64,000 nt of DNA from Raoultibacter phocaeensis (lineage in GTDB: Bacteria; Actinomycetota; Coriobacteriia; Coriobacteriales; Eggerthellaceae). The notes beneath the pieces were generated by a model that ran no database searches, was not told the origin of the DNA, and saw nothing but the letters and a program-made list of their open reading frames with translations. Shown here one piece after another: positions 7,720 to 16,538 of the stretch (position 1 is the first letter of the stretch; every line of letters begins with the position of its first letter). The translations under genes were made by a program, and so were the position numbers. Where the stretch lies: contig NZ_CABDUX010000001.1 of assembly GCF_901411515.1 (NCBI RefSeq), positions 310,001 through 374,000 on the forward strand. The letters are read 5' to 3'.

Positions 7720-9990
7720 TTATTTCGTAAACGTGTTGAACGGAGCTTCGGCAGCCTTGTACACCTTGCACTGCGCAAGTTTCATGTTGTACACGCCGCT
7801 CAGCTTGCAGCAATTCTCGACGGCGTTATCGGTGCACATGTTGATATTCGATATGAACCAGCCACCGAGCCAGGGGTCTTCCTCGGGAAGCTCGGGGAAC
7901 CACCAACCGTGCTGCGCCGAAATGACCTGGGGCATAATGCCCGAATCGAGCTTGGCGCGCTGGAGGCACTTGCCGCGCAGCGTCTCGATCCAACACCACA
8001 TGCCGTCGCCGATGCCGAGGTTCGCCGCCATTTCCGGGTGGATCTGGAAGTACGGATCGGGATAGCGCTCGCGACATCCTTTCACCTGACGGTATTCGGA
8101 GTGGTAGTACGGCATGAAGCGAGAGCCCGCCGTCAGAATGAGCGGGTACTCAGCCGCAAGCTCGGGCGTCGATACCGGAGACTCGAACGGCTCCTCGTAG
8201 TACGGGATGGCCTCGTCTTCGGAGAAGAGCTTTTCGAGAATGGTCGAATAGATTTCGACTTTGCCCGTCGGAGTGCCGAATCCGTACAGCTCGCCTGTTT
8301 GCGGATCGGTGAGCTCGTGCCACTTGTCGGGCGAGGGGCAGAACACCGGCTTGCCCACCGTATCGGCCGATTTGACCCCGAGCGGCTCAACCATGTAGTC
8401 GTTCGCCTCTTCGGAATCCTTCCACGGCCAGTACTTCTCGAACTCCTCCTTCTCGAACGTGCCCTCGGCAAGCGAGCGCCAAAACGCGTAGTTGTCGCGA
8501 CGTTCGTACAAGGGCTCAATGGCGGCTTCGCCGGTAAGGGCAACACCCGAGATGGCGGGTCCGCCGCCGTTGGTGCCCCACACCTGCACGCGCTCGAGCC
8601 AGCCTGCGGCGGGCAGTACGTAATCGGAGAGCATCGCGGCTGGCGTCATGGTGTACTCGTGCGTCACCATGAGATCGAGCAACTTGATGCACTCGTACAG
8701 ATCGTTCGAATTCGAAAGGTTGGAGAAGGGGTTGGAGGCGAAGCAGATCATGCCCTTAACGGGATACGGCTTGCCGGTCTTGATGGCTTGGCTCACGATT
8801 GACCAATTGTGCGTGCACGTCGCATCCTGGTTGAGAAAGTAGGGGTGCTTGAACACGCGGCTTTGGGCATCGGAGATCATCTGGTAGCTCGGCCAGCTGT
8901 GCATGGGGAATTGATCGGCCCCGAGCTGTTTCTCGCGTTGCGATACGGGAAGCAAGTCGGGCATCTCCATCGAGGCGAGTGGGCGGACAGCATTGGGCGG
9001 AGCGAGGTAGGTTTGCCCCATCTCGTTGACGCCGACGAGCGCTTTAAGCAGCGCTTTCGCTCGATTCGCTTGCGTCATGTTGCGTCCGATGGTGTCGGTG
9101 GGAAGGCCCCACGGCATGAAGCACGGACGAATAGTCGCGTACATGCGTGCCGCAGCCCGGATCTTCTCGGCGGGCACCCAGGTGATTTCGGCAACCTTCT
9201 CGGGCGTGTAGGCCTGTACCGCTTCTTTGAGTTGATCGAAGCCGTACGTCCACTTCTCGACGAACTCCTTGTTGTAGAGCTCTTCGTTGATGATGACGTT
9301 CATCCAGCCGAGCGCGAGCGCGCCGTCGGTACCAGGGCGCAGACGCAGCCAGATATCCGCCCGTGCCGCGTACTCGGTGCAGCGCGGATCGACGACGATG
9401 ATCTTCGCGTCGGGATTGTGTTCGAACAGCTGGCTGTAACCCCAGTGCTCGGGGAAATCGCCGCACTGAGCGGGATTGCGACCCCAGAATACGACGCATT
9501 GGGTATTCGGCGCGGTAGACGTTGCGCCGAACTGGCCGAAGGTGGTGCTCTCAATGGAATAGGTGGGGCACCAGCACATCTCGGCTCCTCCCATGGCAAC
9601 GTTAGGGCTGCCGTATTGGTTGAAGAAGCGGGAGATGTACCACTCGTCGGAGCGGCCGGTACCATGGGAGAACACGACGGTTTCGGGCCCGTACTCGTCG
9701 GCGAGTCTGCGCAGTTCGGCACCGATCTCCTCACATGCCTGATCCCACGAAATCTGCTGCCATTTGCCCGAGCCGCGAGCTCCGATACGCTTGAGCGGGT
9801 AGTTCAAACGCTTCGGATGATCGAGCCACTCAAGCTGAAACCCGACACGCTCGCATACCTTGCCCTGGTTGATGGGGCACTGAGGATCCCCCTCGATTTT
9901 CGTCGCCTTGCCGTCTTCGACCGTGACGAGGACGCCGCAGTTGGAGTGGCAACCGAAACACAGTGATTTTTTCAATTCAATGTTAGACAT
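7720..9990 (-). CDS. Cytoplasmic molybdopterin oxidoreductase (acetylene hydratase / dehydroxylase-like)
   Basis: 756 residues from the ATG at 9990 (MSNIELKKS), behind AAGGGAAGGCGTT. The open frame upstream of this has no such site. An N-terminal [4Fe-4S] site has Cys 11, 14, 18 and 46 (C-x2-C-x3-C-x27-C), followed by the bis-MGD domains of the DMSO reductase family. A cysteine in GGAEMCWCP is the likely metal ligand. There is no Tat signal, so it should act in the cytoplasm, unlike the other molybdoenzymes of this window. From memory, tungsten acetylene hydratase, pyrogallol transhydroxylase and the gut catechol dehydroxylases share this layout (no signal, separate small ferredoxin, LuxR regulator nearby). 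The exact substrate is not readable. Confidence 0.85.
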   Translation of the reverse strand: MSNIELKKSLCFGCHSNCGVLVTVEDGKATKIEGDPQCPINQGKVCERVGFQLEWLDHPKRLNYPLKRIGARGSGKWQQISWDQACEEIGAELRRLADEYGPETVVFSHGTGRSDEWYISRFFNQYGSPNVAMGGAEMCWCPTYSIESTTFGQFGATSTAPNTQCVVFWGRNPAQCGDFPEHWGYSQLFEHNPDAKIIVVDPRCTEYAARADIWLRLRPGTDGALALGWMNVIINEELYNKEFVEKWTYGFDQLKEAVQAYTPEKVAEITWVPAEKIRAAARMYATIRPCFMPWGLPTDTIGRNMTQANRAKALLKALVGVNEMGQTYLAPPNAVRPLASMEMPDLLPVSQREKQLGADQFPMHSWPSYQMISDAQSRVFKHPYFLNQDATCTHNWSIVSQAIKTGKPYPVKGMICFASNPFSNLSNSNDLYECIKLLDLMVTHEYTMTPAAMLSDYVLPAAGWLERVQVWGTNGGGPAISGVALTGEAAIEPLYERRDNYAFWRSLAEGTFEKEEFEKYWPWKDSEEANDYMVEPLGVKSADTVGKPVFCPSPDKWHELTDPQTGELYGFGTPTGKVEIYSTILEKLFSEDEAIPYYEEPFESPVSTPELAAEYPLILTAGSRFMPYYHSEYRQVKGCRERYPDPYFQIHPEMAANLGIGDGMWCWIETLRGKCLQRAKLDSGIMPQVISAQHGWWFPELPEEDPWLGGWFISNINMCTDNAVENCCKLSGVYNMKLAQCKVYKAAEAPFNTFTK

Positions 9991-10117
9991 AACGCCTTCC
10001 CTTCTGTCCGTGATGAGCACGTCCAGCTCGTTGGAAAACGCATGATGCTGAAAGCGTTGCGCACGCTTGCGGGTTCGACTGCCTAAACCGCTCGAAACGG
10101 CGTGTGATCTGCTGCCG

Positions 10118-10555
10118 TTACCGATCGGTACAGGGATGGACTGCGGTGCGCTTTGCACCCTTTTTGTCGAACGGATCGCATAACTCGAGCGCCCCGACGA
10201 TCGCCATAAGCTGATCGCGGCTATCGGCGTTAAAACGCTTTTTGAGGGCATTGATATGCATTCGCACCGTGGCTTCGGAGATGTCGAGTTCGCTTGCTAT
10301 CTGTTTCGGGGCAAACGAACGAGCCATCAGCTGCAGTATCTGACGTTGGCGTTCGGTGAGCGAGGGAGCGACGCTCGGCGGGCCTTTCACCGGCTCGACC
10401 AAAAGAATCTCTCCGCTGATGGAAACATCGAACGTCCCATCCGAATACCGCGGCTGCAACTCGGTGCGGAACACGCGAAGCAGTTCTTGCATGTCTTCCA
10501 CGTCGCACCGATGGATGAAGTCACCGTCACTACTGTAAACCAGTATCGAAAGCAT
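10118..10555 (-). CDS. Short LuxR-family regulator
   Basis: 145 residues. The LuxR-type helix-turn-helix lies at about 67-125 (LTERQRQILQLMARSF, then IASELDISEATVRMHINALKKRF). The N-terminal 65 residues are a small beta/alpha region (MLSILVYSSDGDF) with no receiver Asp pattern I trust and no membrane part. The gene sits just upstream of, and on the same strand as, the molybdopterin enzyme (127 nt gap). It diverges from the small membrane protein at 10889. Pathway-specific control of the enzyme is inferred from position. Confidence 0.8.
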   Translation of the reverse strand: MLSILVYSSDGDFIHRCDVEDMQELLRVFRTELQPRYSDGTFDVSISGEILLVEPVKGPPSVAPSLTERQRQILQLMARSFAPKQIASELDISEATVRMHINALKKRFNADSRDQLMAIVGALELCDPFDKKGAKRTAVHPCTDR

Positions 10556-10888
10556 ACCCAGCTCCTCGTGCTTGCTTTACACGCGCCCGCGCCACATTCT
10601 CGAACCAAAGGTTAAGAATGTCCCCTTGTAAGGCCTGCCATGCCTTCGAACCAGTATACGGAGCAGGCGGCACCGAGCACAACCTATCAAAATGGATAGC
10701 TGCATCACTCTACTATCGATTTTACTAGCTTTCAGATGCAACGTGTCCGGCGTATTGTATGGCTAAAGCATGATGCCGAAATGCCCGGCGGCTGTCAGAT
10801 CGAAAGGGGGAAACCAGACGACCGTCACTGCTTGCGTTGCGCCCTGCCGCCTGTCAGCCTTTTCGCCCTCGTCGAAAAGAGGTATGCA
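10556..10888. other. Divergent intergenic region between LuxR regulator and membrane protein
   Basis: No gene is visible in these 333 nt. It contains a short inverted repeat, CTATC (10684-10688) and GATAG (10695-10699) with a 6-nt spacer, in an AT-richer stretch (10680-10735). It probably holds both divergent promoters. Confidence 0.3.
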
Positions 10889-11368
10889 ATGTCATTAGCA
10901 TTTCGTATTGCCATGGGTTTTCTCATGTCGGTGTTTTTGGCTTTCACGATGAGCCTGTTCTCGCCGATCGTCGCAGGTGCTCCCGTCGAGCCGATGGGGC
11001 TTTTGATGGGAACGCTTACCGGAACGGTGATTGGAACCGTCGTCATGGCGGTGCTTCCCGTCATCCCGCTCTCGATGAAGTTCGCCGTATCGTGCGGAGC
11101 CAAAGAGGGATCGCTCGGTTGGTTTTTGCTCAAAGACGTGCTTCTGTGCACCATCATGTACATCATTCTGTCGTTCTGCCTCAACGCCATGATCTCGGGT
11201 ATCGATGCGACGTTCGTGAACCGCTGGCTCGCACCCGCCCCCTTGCTGTGGATCATCTGCTACGTCGTGGCGATACAGGTCGAGCCGCTGTGCATGTTCC
11301 TCTCGTGCAAGATCACGCGCACCGAGCTTTCATTCGGCGCTCCTGCCCCCGAGGCGGAAGCCCACTGA
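10889..11368 (+). CDS. Four-helix integral membrane protein, function unknown
   Basis: 159 residues from the ATG at 10889 behind AAAAGAGGTATGCA. The upstream open frame is not membrane-like. Hydrophobic segments at about 4-30, 38-60, 74-98 and 108-135 predict four membrane helices. The N-terminal pattern (FRIAMGFLMSVFLAFTMSL) resembles DUF2798-type small membrane proteins, but I am not certain. It diverges from the short LuxR gene, so it may be part of the same regulon. Confidence 0.6.
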   Translation: MSLAFRIAMGFLMSVFLAFTMSLFSPIVAGAPVEPMGLLMGTLTGTVIGTVVMAVLPVIPLSMKFAVSCGAKEGSLGWFLLKDVLLCTIMYIILSFCLNAMISGIDATFVNRWLAPAPLLWIICYVVAIQVEPLCMFLSCKITRTELSFGAPAPEAEAH

Positions 11369-11407
11369 TCGCGCATTCCGACAGCACCGCGTAAACACCT
11401 GGTTCAG

Positions 11408-11440
11408 GAAGGAGCGTCGCGTGCGCTCCTTCGACTTTTG
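11408..11440 (+). terminator. Rho-independent terminator of the membrane protein gene
   Basis: Perfect 9-bp stem (GAAGGAGCG, 11408-11416, with CGCTCCTTC, 11424-11432) with a 7-nt loop, followed by GACTTTT. It lies 40 nt after the stop codon. Confidence 0.75.
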
Positions 11441-11569
11441 CGGGAGCCCTCGCCCAACCCAGGTCGCATGGGCGGCGCTATACGCACTTCGTGCGCGCGA
11501 ACCGCCGCACACGCTGCGTCAGTCTTGCACCTTCTCGCGCGCGTGCCGCCGCGCATGGCTTGCGCAGCC

Positions 11570-13015
11570 CTATGATTCCCCTACCAGATCGATCAGCTCT
11601 TGGCGCGAGTGCACGCCGAGCTTCTGATAGATATGCTTGATGTGGGTTTTCACCGTGTTGTACGAAAGGACGAACTCCTCGGCGATGAATTTACCGTCTC
11701 TGCCGCGGGCGAGCAGTTGAAGGATATCGATTTCACGATCGGTCAACCCGTGCTCGATGCCCAACAAACGGCTCCGCGCTTCCATATGGTCGCCGACCCG
11801 CAGTATCTCCGGCTCCGATACCTCTTTCACATCGTTGATAACACGGGTGAAGCTGAAATCGCGGAACCCGAGCCACAGAAACGCGATGAACGCGAAGGCG
11901 AACGCCGTCGTGATCGCGGCAGCAGTTGTGGAAGAATCTGCAAGGAGACCGTTGGTCACGTGGCCTGCCATTGCGCCGATATCGGTGCCGATCGCGCTCA
12001 TGAACCGAACGGAGCCGAGGATCGGCAGCAGCAAAAAGATATTACGACGCCCGATCGCGGCCAACACGAGCCACACCAGCAGAGTGAAGCAATCACGACC
12101 CGCCCGCAACAGCGTGTTCGTAACCGTGGTGTCGTGTCCGAACGAGAACGGCGCAACGAGATATCCCGCAATGATAAGCAGGGCCGCGAACGAGAACAGC
12201 TGGTCTTCCCTTCCCTCGTGCTCCTTTGCGGAATCCCCCATTAAAACCACGACGACGATGGCTGCAAGCACGATATTCTCGACCACGGTAACAATAGGCG
12301 CGTTCGACTGTTCGTTGAAAGCGAGCGCATAGCCCGAAGCGACGCTCACGAGCAGCATGCAGAAGTACAAGCCCTTGAGTTTGGAGACGCCGACGAAAAC
12401 CGAAGAATCGCTCACACCGATGCTTGACGCGGCTGCCGACTGCCTGATCGTCTGAAACAGGGGCACGCTCACCTTCCAGGTAAGCGCAATGGGAACGATC
12501 GCGCACAGAACGACGAAGAACGATCCGAGCGCAACGGGAAGGTTCGGGGGAACGAGCTGCCAGACAAATCCGGAAAGCACCATCCCGATACCCACGGTCA
12601 CGAGCACGGTCCTCAGCGACGAGATTGTGGTTAGAGCCACCGAGAACACCGTAATCGCCCACACCTGGCCAGCGGCACGGCACAGCAGGCTCACCATGAC
12701 GAACAGGGGATTTTGCAGCTCAAGCGATAGCGCAAGCAGAAATCCCGACACCACGAGAACCGCAATGGTTACCAAGCTGATGGTCTTCACATCGAACAGC
12801 GATGGCTTCTTCACAGCCACGAAGGCGACTGCAAGGAAGAGCACCGCCTGCATAAACGTCGAGAGTTCGCGCCCCACTCCGAAATACGGGGCGATACGCG
12901 CATACACCTCGGCGTTGAGAATGGCGCCTGAAAACGAAAAGCAGAATATGGACACCATGCATGCAAGCACGATCCTGTCCCGCGTTATCATGTTCAACCG
13001 GTTGAGCAGCTGCAT
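11570..13015 (-). CDS. Membrane-embedded LuxR-family regulator (about 12 helices plus HTH)
   Basis: 481 residues from ATG behind GGGGAGGAAACG. Residues 1-400 hold about twelve hydrophobic segments arranged like a transporter fold. Residues 420-478 are a LuxR helix-turn-helix (LTDREIDILQLLARG, then YNTVKTHIKHIYQKLGVHSRQEL). This architecture is typical of Eggerthellaceae, where such genes flank flavin or molybdenum reductases. The membrane part probably senses the substrate. It is divergent from the Tat flavoprotein at 13238 (222 nt between start codons), which is its most likely target. Confidence 0.88.
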   Translation of the reverse strand: MQLLNRLNMITRDRIVLACMVSIFCFSFSGAILNAEVYARIAPYFGVGRELSTFMQAVLFLAVAFVAVKKPSLFDVKTISLVTIAVLVVSGFLLALSLELQNPLFVMVSLLCRAAGQVWAITVFSVALTTISSLRTVLVTVGIGMVLSGFVWQLVPPNLPVALGSFFVVLCAIVPIALTWKVSVPLFQTIRQSAAASSIGVSDSSVFVGVSKLKGLYFCMLLVSVASGYALAFNEQSNAPIVTVVENIVLAAIVVVVLMGDSAKEHEGREDQLFSFAALLIIAGYLVAPFSFGHDTTVTNTLLRAGRDCFTLLVWLVLAAIGRRNIFLLLPILGSVRFMSAIGTDIGAMAGHVTNGLLADSSTTAAAITTAFAFAFIAFLWLGFRDFSFTRVINDVKEVSEPEILRVGDHMEARSRLLGIEHGLTDREIDILQLLARGRDGKFIAEEFVLSYNTVKTHIKHIYQKLGVHSRQELIDLVGES

Positions 13016-13237
13016 TCGTTTCCTCCCCTTCGAATTCTATAGGAGGTTCGGCCCCGACGCCACCCGCGAACGCAACAATACCCCATCGTGGGTGATCCGC
13101 ATTTTTTCCCGCCGACTCGCCCAAATGCCCCACTGCGGGGGACGCATGCAGGTGAAGCGTCCCGTAGGATTGTTCGACGATGCGCCGAGCTCGTCGGGCG
13201 GCGCACGATTCAAAAGGGATTACAAGGAGGATACGGA

Positions 13238-14965
13238 ATGGATCACAAACATGCAGGAATATCGCGCAGGAGCTTTCTGACGGGGGCAGCCGCAACGGGC
13301 GCTCTCGCCACGCTCGGACTCGCCGGCTGCGCTCCCCAGGCATCGGGAGAGGCGGAACCGAAAGCGCAAGCCGCCGACAACACGGCACCGGCAGCAAACG
13401 ACTGGCTGGGTTCGGCGCCCGAAGTGGCCGATGCCGATATCACCGAAACCAAGGAGTGCGACATTCTCATCGTGGGCGCCGGCATGTCGGGTATGGCTGC
13501 CGCAGCAACCGCCGCCGATCTCGGACTCAACTTCCTGGTTGTCGACAAAGGCTCCGAGCCGGCAGCGCCCCACTTCGACGTGGGCGCGATCAACTCGAAG
13601 TTCACAGAGCAAACAGGTGAGAGCGTCGATGAGGGTCGCATCTTGAACGAACTCAACCGCTACGCATCGTTCAAAAACGACTCGACTGTCGCAGGCACCT
13701 GGATCCGCCAAAGCTCGGAGATGGTCGAATGGCTGCAAGCCCTCTACGAAGAGAAGCTCGGCGGCTGCACCGTAACCGTCGATGTTGAAAACGGCGGCGA
13801 TGGGCGCGCGGGCGGCACGATGTACTACATCCCGCCCGAGTGCCATACGTTCTCCGACGGCGAAGGCGGCCGCATCAACCACATCGAAGTGCTTACCGAG
13901 TTCATCGCCGACAAAGGCTACGAAGTGGGCTACAGCCACGACCTCGTGAAGCTCGTGCGCGACGGGAGCGGCCCTGTGACCGGCGCCATCTTCACCACCC
14001 CAGACGGTACAGTGAAGATAAACGCCGCCAAGGGCGTTGTGCTCGCCACGGGCGGATACCCGGCAGACCCCGTGATGGTGCAAGCGCTGAATCCCATTAT
14101 TCCCGCATGCGTGACCTCGACGAACTACAATCTGAACAATACGGGCATGGGCATCAAGGCAGCGCTTTGGGCAGGAGCCGCCATGGACACGACGCCCGCA
14201 GCTATGATCTTCGACCGTGGCTCGGTCGAGCCAGGCGTGGACGCCGGGTACACGGGCGAGGGAGCCGATGCGCAGTTCGCCACAGGCGGCCAGTTCAACC
14301 TTGGCAGCCAGCCGTTCTTGAAAGTGGACCGCAACGGCGCGCGCATCACCAACGAAAGCTGCAACTACGATGGCATCTGCCACGCGGCGAGCAACCATCC
14401 CGGCGGCGTGTGGTGCCAGGTCTTCGATGTGAACGCACCTGAAGACGTGCAGCGCTTCAAGACGCAGGGCTGCGCAGCCATGACGTGGAAGATGCAGCTT
14501 AAGGACAAAACCGTCGACGAGGCTTACGACGAGAAGTACATCAGCACGGGCATCATGCAGAAAGCCGATACGCTCGACGAGCTTGCAACCAAGCTCGGGT
14601 TCGAGGGCGATGCCAAGACGCAGTTCCTCGCCTCGATCGAGCGCTACAACGAGCTGTTCGATGCGGGCGTCGACGAGGATATGGGCAAGGAAGCCTACCG
14701 TCTTTCGGAAATCCGCACTGCACCGTTTTACGGCACATGGTTCGGCGGCTCGCTGCTGACCACGCTCGACGGCGTACGCATCAACAAGGATACGCAGGTA
14801 CTCGACACCGATGAGATGCCAATCGAGGGCCTGTACGCAGTCGGCACCTGTTCGGGCAGCTACTACTCGGGCAACTACCCCGTGTACCTCGTGGGCAACT
14901 GCCTCGGCCGCAACATGACGTTCGGCCGCCACGCAGTCCGCTTCATCGCTGGTGAAGTGGAATAG
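13238..14965 (+). CDS. Tat-exported FAD-dependent reductase of the fumarate reductase / flavocytochrome c type
   Basis: 575 residues. The ATG at 13238 is 8 nt after a perfect AAGGAGG. The twin-arginine signal ISRRSFLTG is followed by a hydrophobic stretch and a Cys (LAGCAPQ), so it may be a lipoprotein. FAD-binding Rossmann motif ILIVGAGMSGMAAA near residue 75. The C-terminal FAD closure reads LYAVGTCSGSYYSGNYPVYLVGNCLGRNMTFGRHA. No FMN-binding or cytochrome domain is fused, so electrons must arrive from a separate carrier. It shares the linker motif DWLGxxPEVAD with the flavoprotein at 29032, so the two are close paralogues. Acceptor unknown. Confidence 0.9.
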   Translation: MDHKHAGISRRSFLTGAAATGALATLGLAGCAPQASGEAEPKAQAADNTAPAANDWLGSAPEVADADITETKECDILIVGAGMSGMAAAATAADLGLNFLVVDKGSEPAAPHFDVGAINSKFTEQTGESVDEGRILNELNRYASFKNDSTVAGTWIRQSSEMVEWLQALYEEKLGGCTVTVDVENGGDGRAGGTMYYIPPECHTFSDGEGGRINHIEVLTEFIADKGYEVGYSHDLVKLVRDGSGPVTGAIFTTPDGTVKINAAKGVVLATGGYPADPVMVQALNPIIPACVTSTNYNLNNTGMGIKAALWAGAAMDTTPAAMIFDRGSVEPGVDAGYTGEGADAQFATGGQFNLGSQPFLKVDRNGARITNESCNYDGICHAASNHPGGVWCQVFDVNAPEDVQRFKTQGCAAMTWKMQLKDKTVDEAYDEKYISTGIMQKADTLDELATKLGFEGDAKTQFLASIERYNELFDAGVDEDMGKEAYRLSEIRTAPFYGTWFGGSLLTTLDGVRINKDTQVLDTDEMPIEGLYAVGTCSGSYYSGNYPVYLVGNCLGRNMTFGRHAVRFIAGEVE

Positions 14966-14995
14966 CTTCGAAGCTATCGACTCCCAAGAATCATG

Positions 14996-15018
14996 AACCA
15001 CCCCTCCAAGGGGTGGTT
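14996..15018. terminator. Perfect 9-bp hairpin at the left side of the IS200-type element
   Basis: AACCACCCC and GGGGTGGTT pair around a 5-nt loop, 30 nt after the flavoprotein stop. It could terminate that gene. It also matches the subterminal palindromes of IS200 elements, and a similar hairpin followed by GGTTT lies at the other side of the element (15721-15737). Confidence 0.6.
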
Positions 15019-15166
15019 TGCACAGGGCCTATAAGGCCAAGGGCTGCCGGCAGCGTCTAAAGGCGCCGCCTTTCACTTCGTTCAAGCCGCATCGCCTTTG
15101 ACTCGTCGCAGCCGCTTGAAGCGGCGCTCGTACTACCCGGCTACCCCCGAAGGGGGTTCTCGGAGG

Positions 15167-15625
15167 CTACCCCTTCTTGAAGGGGTCCTCGTACTCCTTG
15201 ACGCTGAGCTTGTCCAGCGCGATGTCGTGGGCTTCCTGCTCCCTGATGTACTTGGCTATCGTGGCCTCGTTCAGCCCGACCGTCGACACGTAGTAGCCCT
15301 CGGCCCAGAAGTGCCGGTTGCCGAACTTGTACTTCAGGTTCGCGTGCTTGTCGAACATCATGAGCGCGCTCTTGCCCTTGGGGTACCCCATGAAGCTCGA
15401 CACTGCCAGCTTGGGCGGGATGCTGACCAGCATATGCACGTGGTCCGGCATCAGGTGGCCCTCGATTATCTCGACCCCCTTGTACCTGCAGAGCTGCCGG
15501 AATATCTCGCCCAGCGAATCCCGGTATTGGTTGTAGATGATTTTGCGCCTATACTTCGGTGTGAACACGATATGGTACTTGCACAGCCACTTCGTGTGCG
15601 ACAGGCTTTGCGCCTTGTTTGCCAT
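15167..15625 (-). CDS. tnpA: IS200-family transposase TnpA
   Basis: 152 residues, the normal length for the family. Y1 HUH single-strand transposase: HTKWLCKYHIVFTPKYRR at the start, the metal-binding HUH pair in PDHVHMLVS (about residues 60-68), and the catalytic-tyrosine helix in EATIAKYIREQE (about 121-132). It catalyses single-strand excision and insertion. The gene appears intact, so the element may still move. Confidence 0.93.
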   Translation of the reverse strand: MANKAQSLSHTKWLCKYHIVFTPKYRRKIIYNQYRDSLGEIFRQLCRYKGVEIIEGHLMPDHVHMLVSIPPKLAVSSFMGYPKGKSALMMFDKHANLKYKFGNRHFWAEGYYVSTVGLNEATIAKYIREQEAHDIALDKLSVKEYEDPFKKG

Positions 15626-15788
15626 AATGACCGCCTTTCCAGGTCGGATGCGACTTGAACACTTGCATCTTATCCCTGGTCGGCGGTCGTTTGGTTTGCA
15701 AGGGTGAAACCTTCGACGCGCACCCGCATAGCGGGTGGTTTATTGCCCTGCGCGCTTCGCGCCCAGTGCAGGCTCACGAGCCTGAATC

Positions 15789-15819
15789 AAGAAGCGCCCG
15801 ACGAATGCGGGCGCTTCTT
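15789..15819 (-). terminator. Rho-independent terminator of veg
   Basis: Perfect 12-bp stem (AAGAAGCGCCCG, 15789-15800, with CGGGCGCTTCTT, 15808-15819) and a 7-nt loop, about 25 nt past the veg stop. The Ts of CTTCTT at the base serve as a short U-tract. Confidence 0.75.
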
Positions 15820-15844
15820 TCATTGGTGCCATAAGCGGTGCACG

Positions 15845-16192
15845 TTACGAGAGCACCGTTTCCTTCTCTTCGATATCCTCTTCGAGAACCATGGGGGCCT
15901 CGTCGATAGGAGTCTCTTCGATGAAGGGCTCGAACAGCGGCTCGCCATCCTGGGAGAGTTCGACCATGCCGGTCAGCACGTCGACATACTGGTACGACTG
16001 GCGCGCCGTGCGGCCGCGCTTGCGATCGACTTCCATGATGAACAGCTGGGGGTGGACCTGCGTGAGAACGCCTTCGCTCTCGACGATCTTCGAACGGCCC
16101 ATGTTGGCGCGAACCTTCAGCCGCTGGCCGACGAAATCGTGCAACGTATCGTGGATTCCATCCACGATTTTCGCCTGCTTAGCTAAATCCAT
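15845..16192 (-). CDS. veg: Veg family protein
   Basis: 115 residues from ATG; a GTG two codons upstream (16198) is also possible behind AAGGAT. The core (KIVDGIHDTLHDFVGQRLKV, RANMGRSKI, then ESEGVLTQVHPQLFIMEVD and SYQYVDVLTGMVEL) matches Veg (DUF1021), a small SH3-like protein that follows ksgA in Bacillus and is linked there to biofilm gene control. The Asp/Glu-rich tail of about 30 residues (PFIEETPIDEAP, EEDIEEKE) is longer than in Bacillus. It belongs to the metG-tatD-ksgA-veg block but is separated from ksgA by a repeat island, so it probably needs its own promoter. Confidence 0.88.
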   Translation of the reverse strand: MDLAKQAKIVDGIHDTLHDFVGQRLKVRANMGRSKIVESEGVLTQVHPQLFIMEVDRKRGRTARQSYQYVDVLTGMVELSQDGEPLFEPFIEETPIDEAPMVLEEDIEEKETVLS

Positions 16193-16413
16193 GCTCACTC
16201 ATCCTTACATGCGACTCAAATTACAGCAATAACAGATTGAAATTATACCACGGCAGTCAATGCTTGACAGAATCTGCACGTTTCCATCATGGTTGTCCGC
16301 AACAAGATCCTTGCGATCAGGGATGCTATGGACTTCAAACAAAGTTAATCGGCAAACGGACGAACCGTGCGGCCAAATACTCACTGGTTCGAACGCGCCT
16401 TGACACGTGTGCA

Positions 16414-16500
16414 GAGATATCGGAACCCGGCAGCCCCATTGGGAGTTGCGCCGTTCCGAGATATCGGAACTCGGCAGCCCATTGGAAGTTGCGCCGTGCC
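16414..16500. repeat. Two tandem 43-44 bp direct repeats
   Basis: Copy one (16414-16457) and copy two (16458-16500) are immediately adjacent and differ at only a few positions. Both contain GAGATATCGGAAC, CGGCAGCCC and GTTGCGCCGT. They lie in the 673-nt gap between veg and ksgA, which holds no convincing gene. Confidence 0.85.
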
Positions 16501-16538
16501 GGTCATCGCCGGAATCTGTTCCGGAGTTTCTAAATCTC

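Larger units (their letters stand above)
14996..15760 (-). mobile_element. IS200-type insertion sequence (ends approximate)
   Basis: A single tnpA gene of the IS200 family is flanked by subterminal hairpins: AACCACCCC/GGGGTGGTT at 14996-15018 and CACCCGC/GCGGGTG at 15721-15737. Both are followed by GGTTT and then a GC-rich CAGGGC or GCCCTG. A third GC hairpin lies close to the tnpA stop (CTACCCCC/GGGGGTTC near 15140-15157). IS200 elements lack terminal inverted repeats and usually lack target duplications, so exact ends cannot be fixed by eye. No tnpB is present. The element sits between a flavoprotein gene and veg. Confidence 0.75.

Noticed and set aside
13220-15001. 593-codon reverse frame opposite the Tat flavoprotein
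   Set aside because: Antisense shadow of a gene with clear Tat signal and FAD motifs on the other strand.
14996-15760. IS605-type element with tnpB
   Set aside because: Only tnpA is present; no TnpB-like frame lies within or next to the element.
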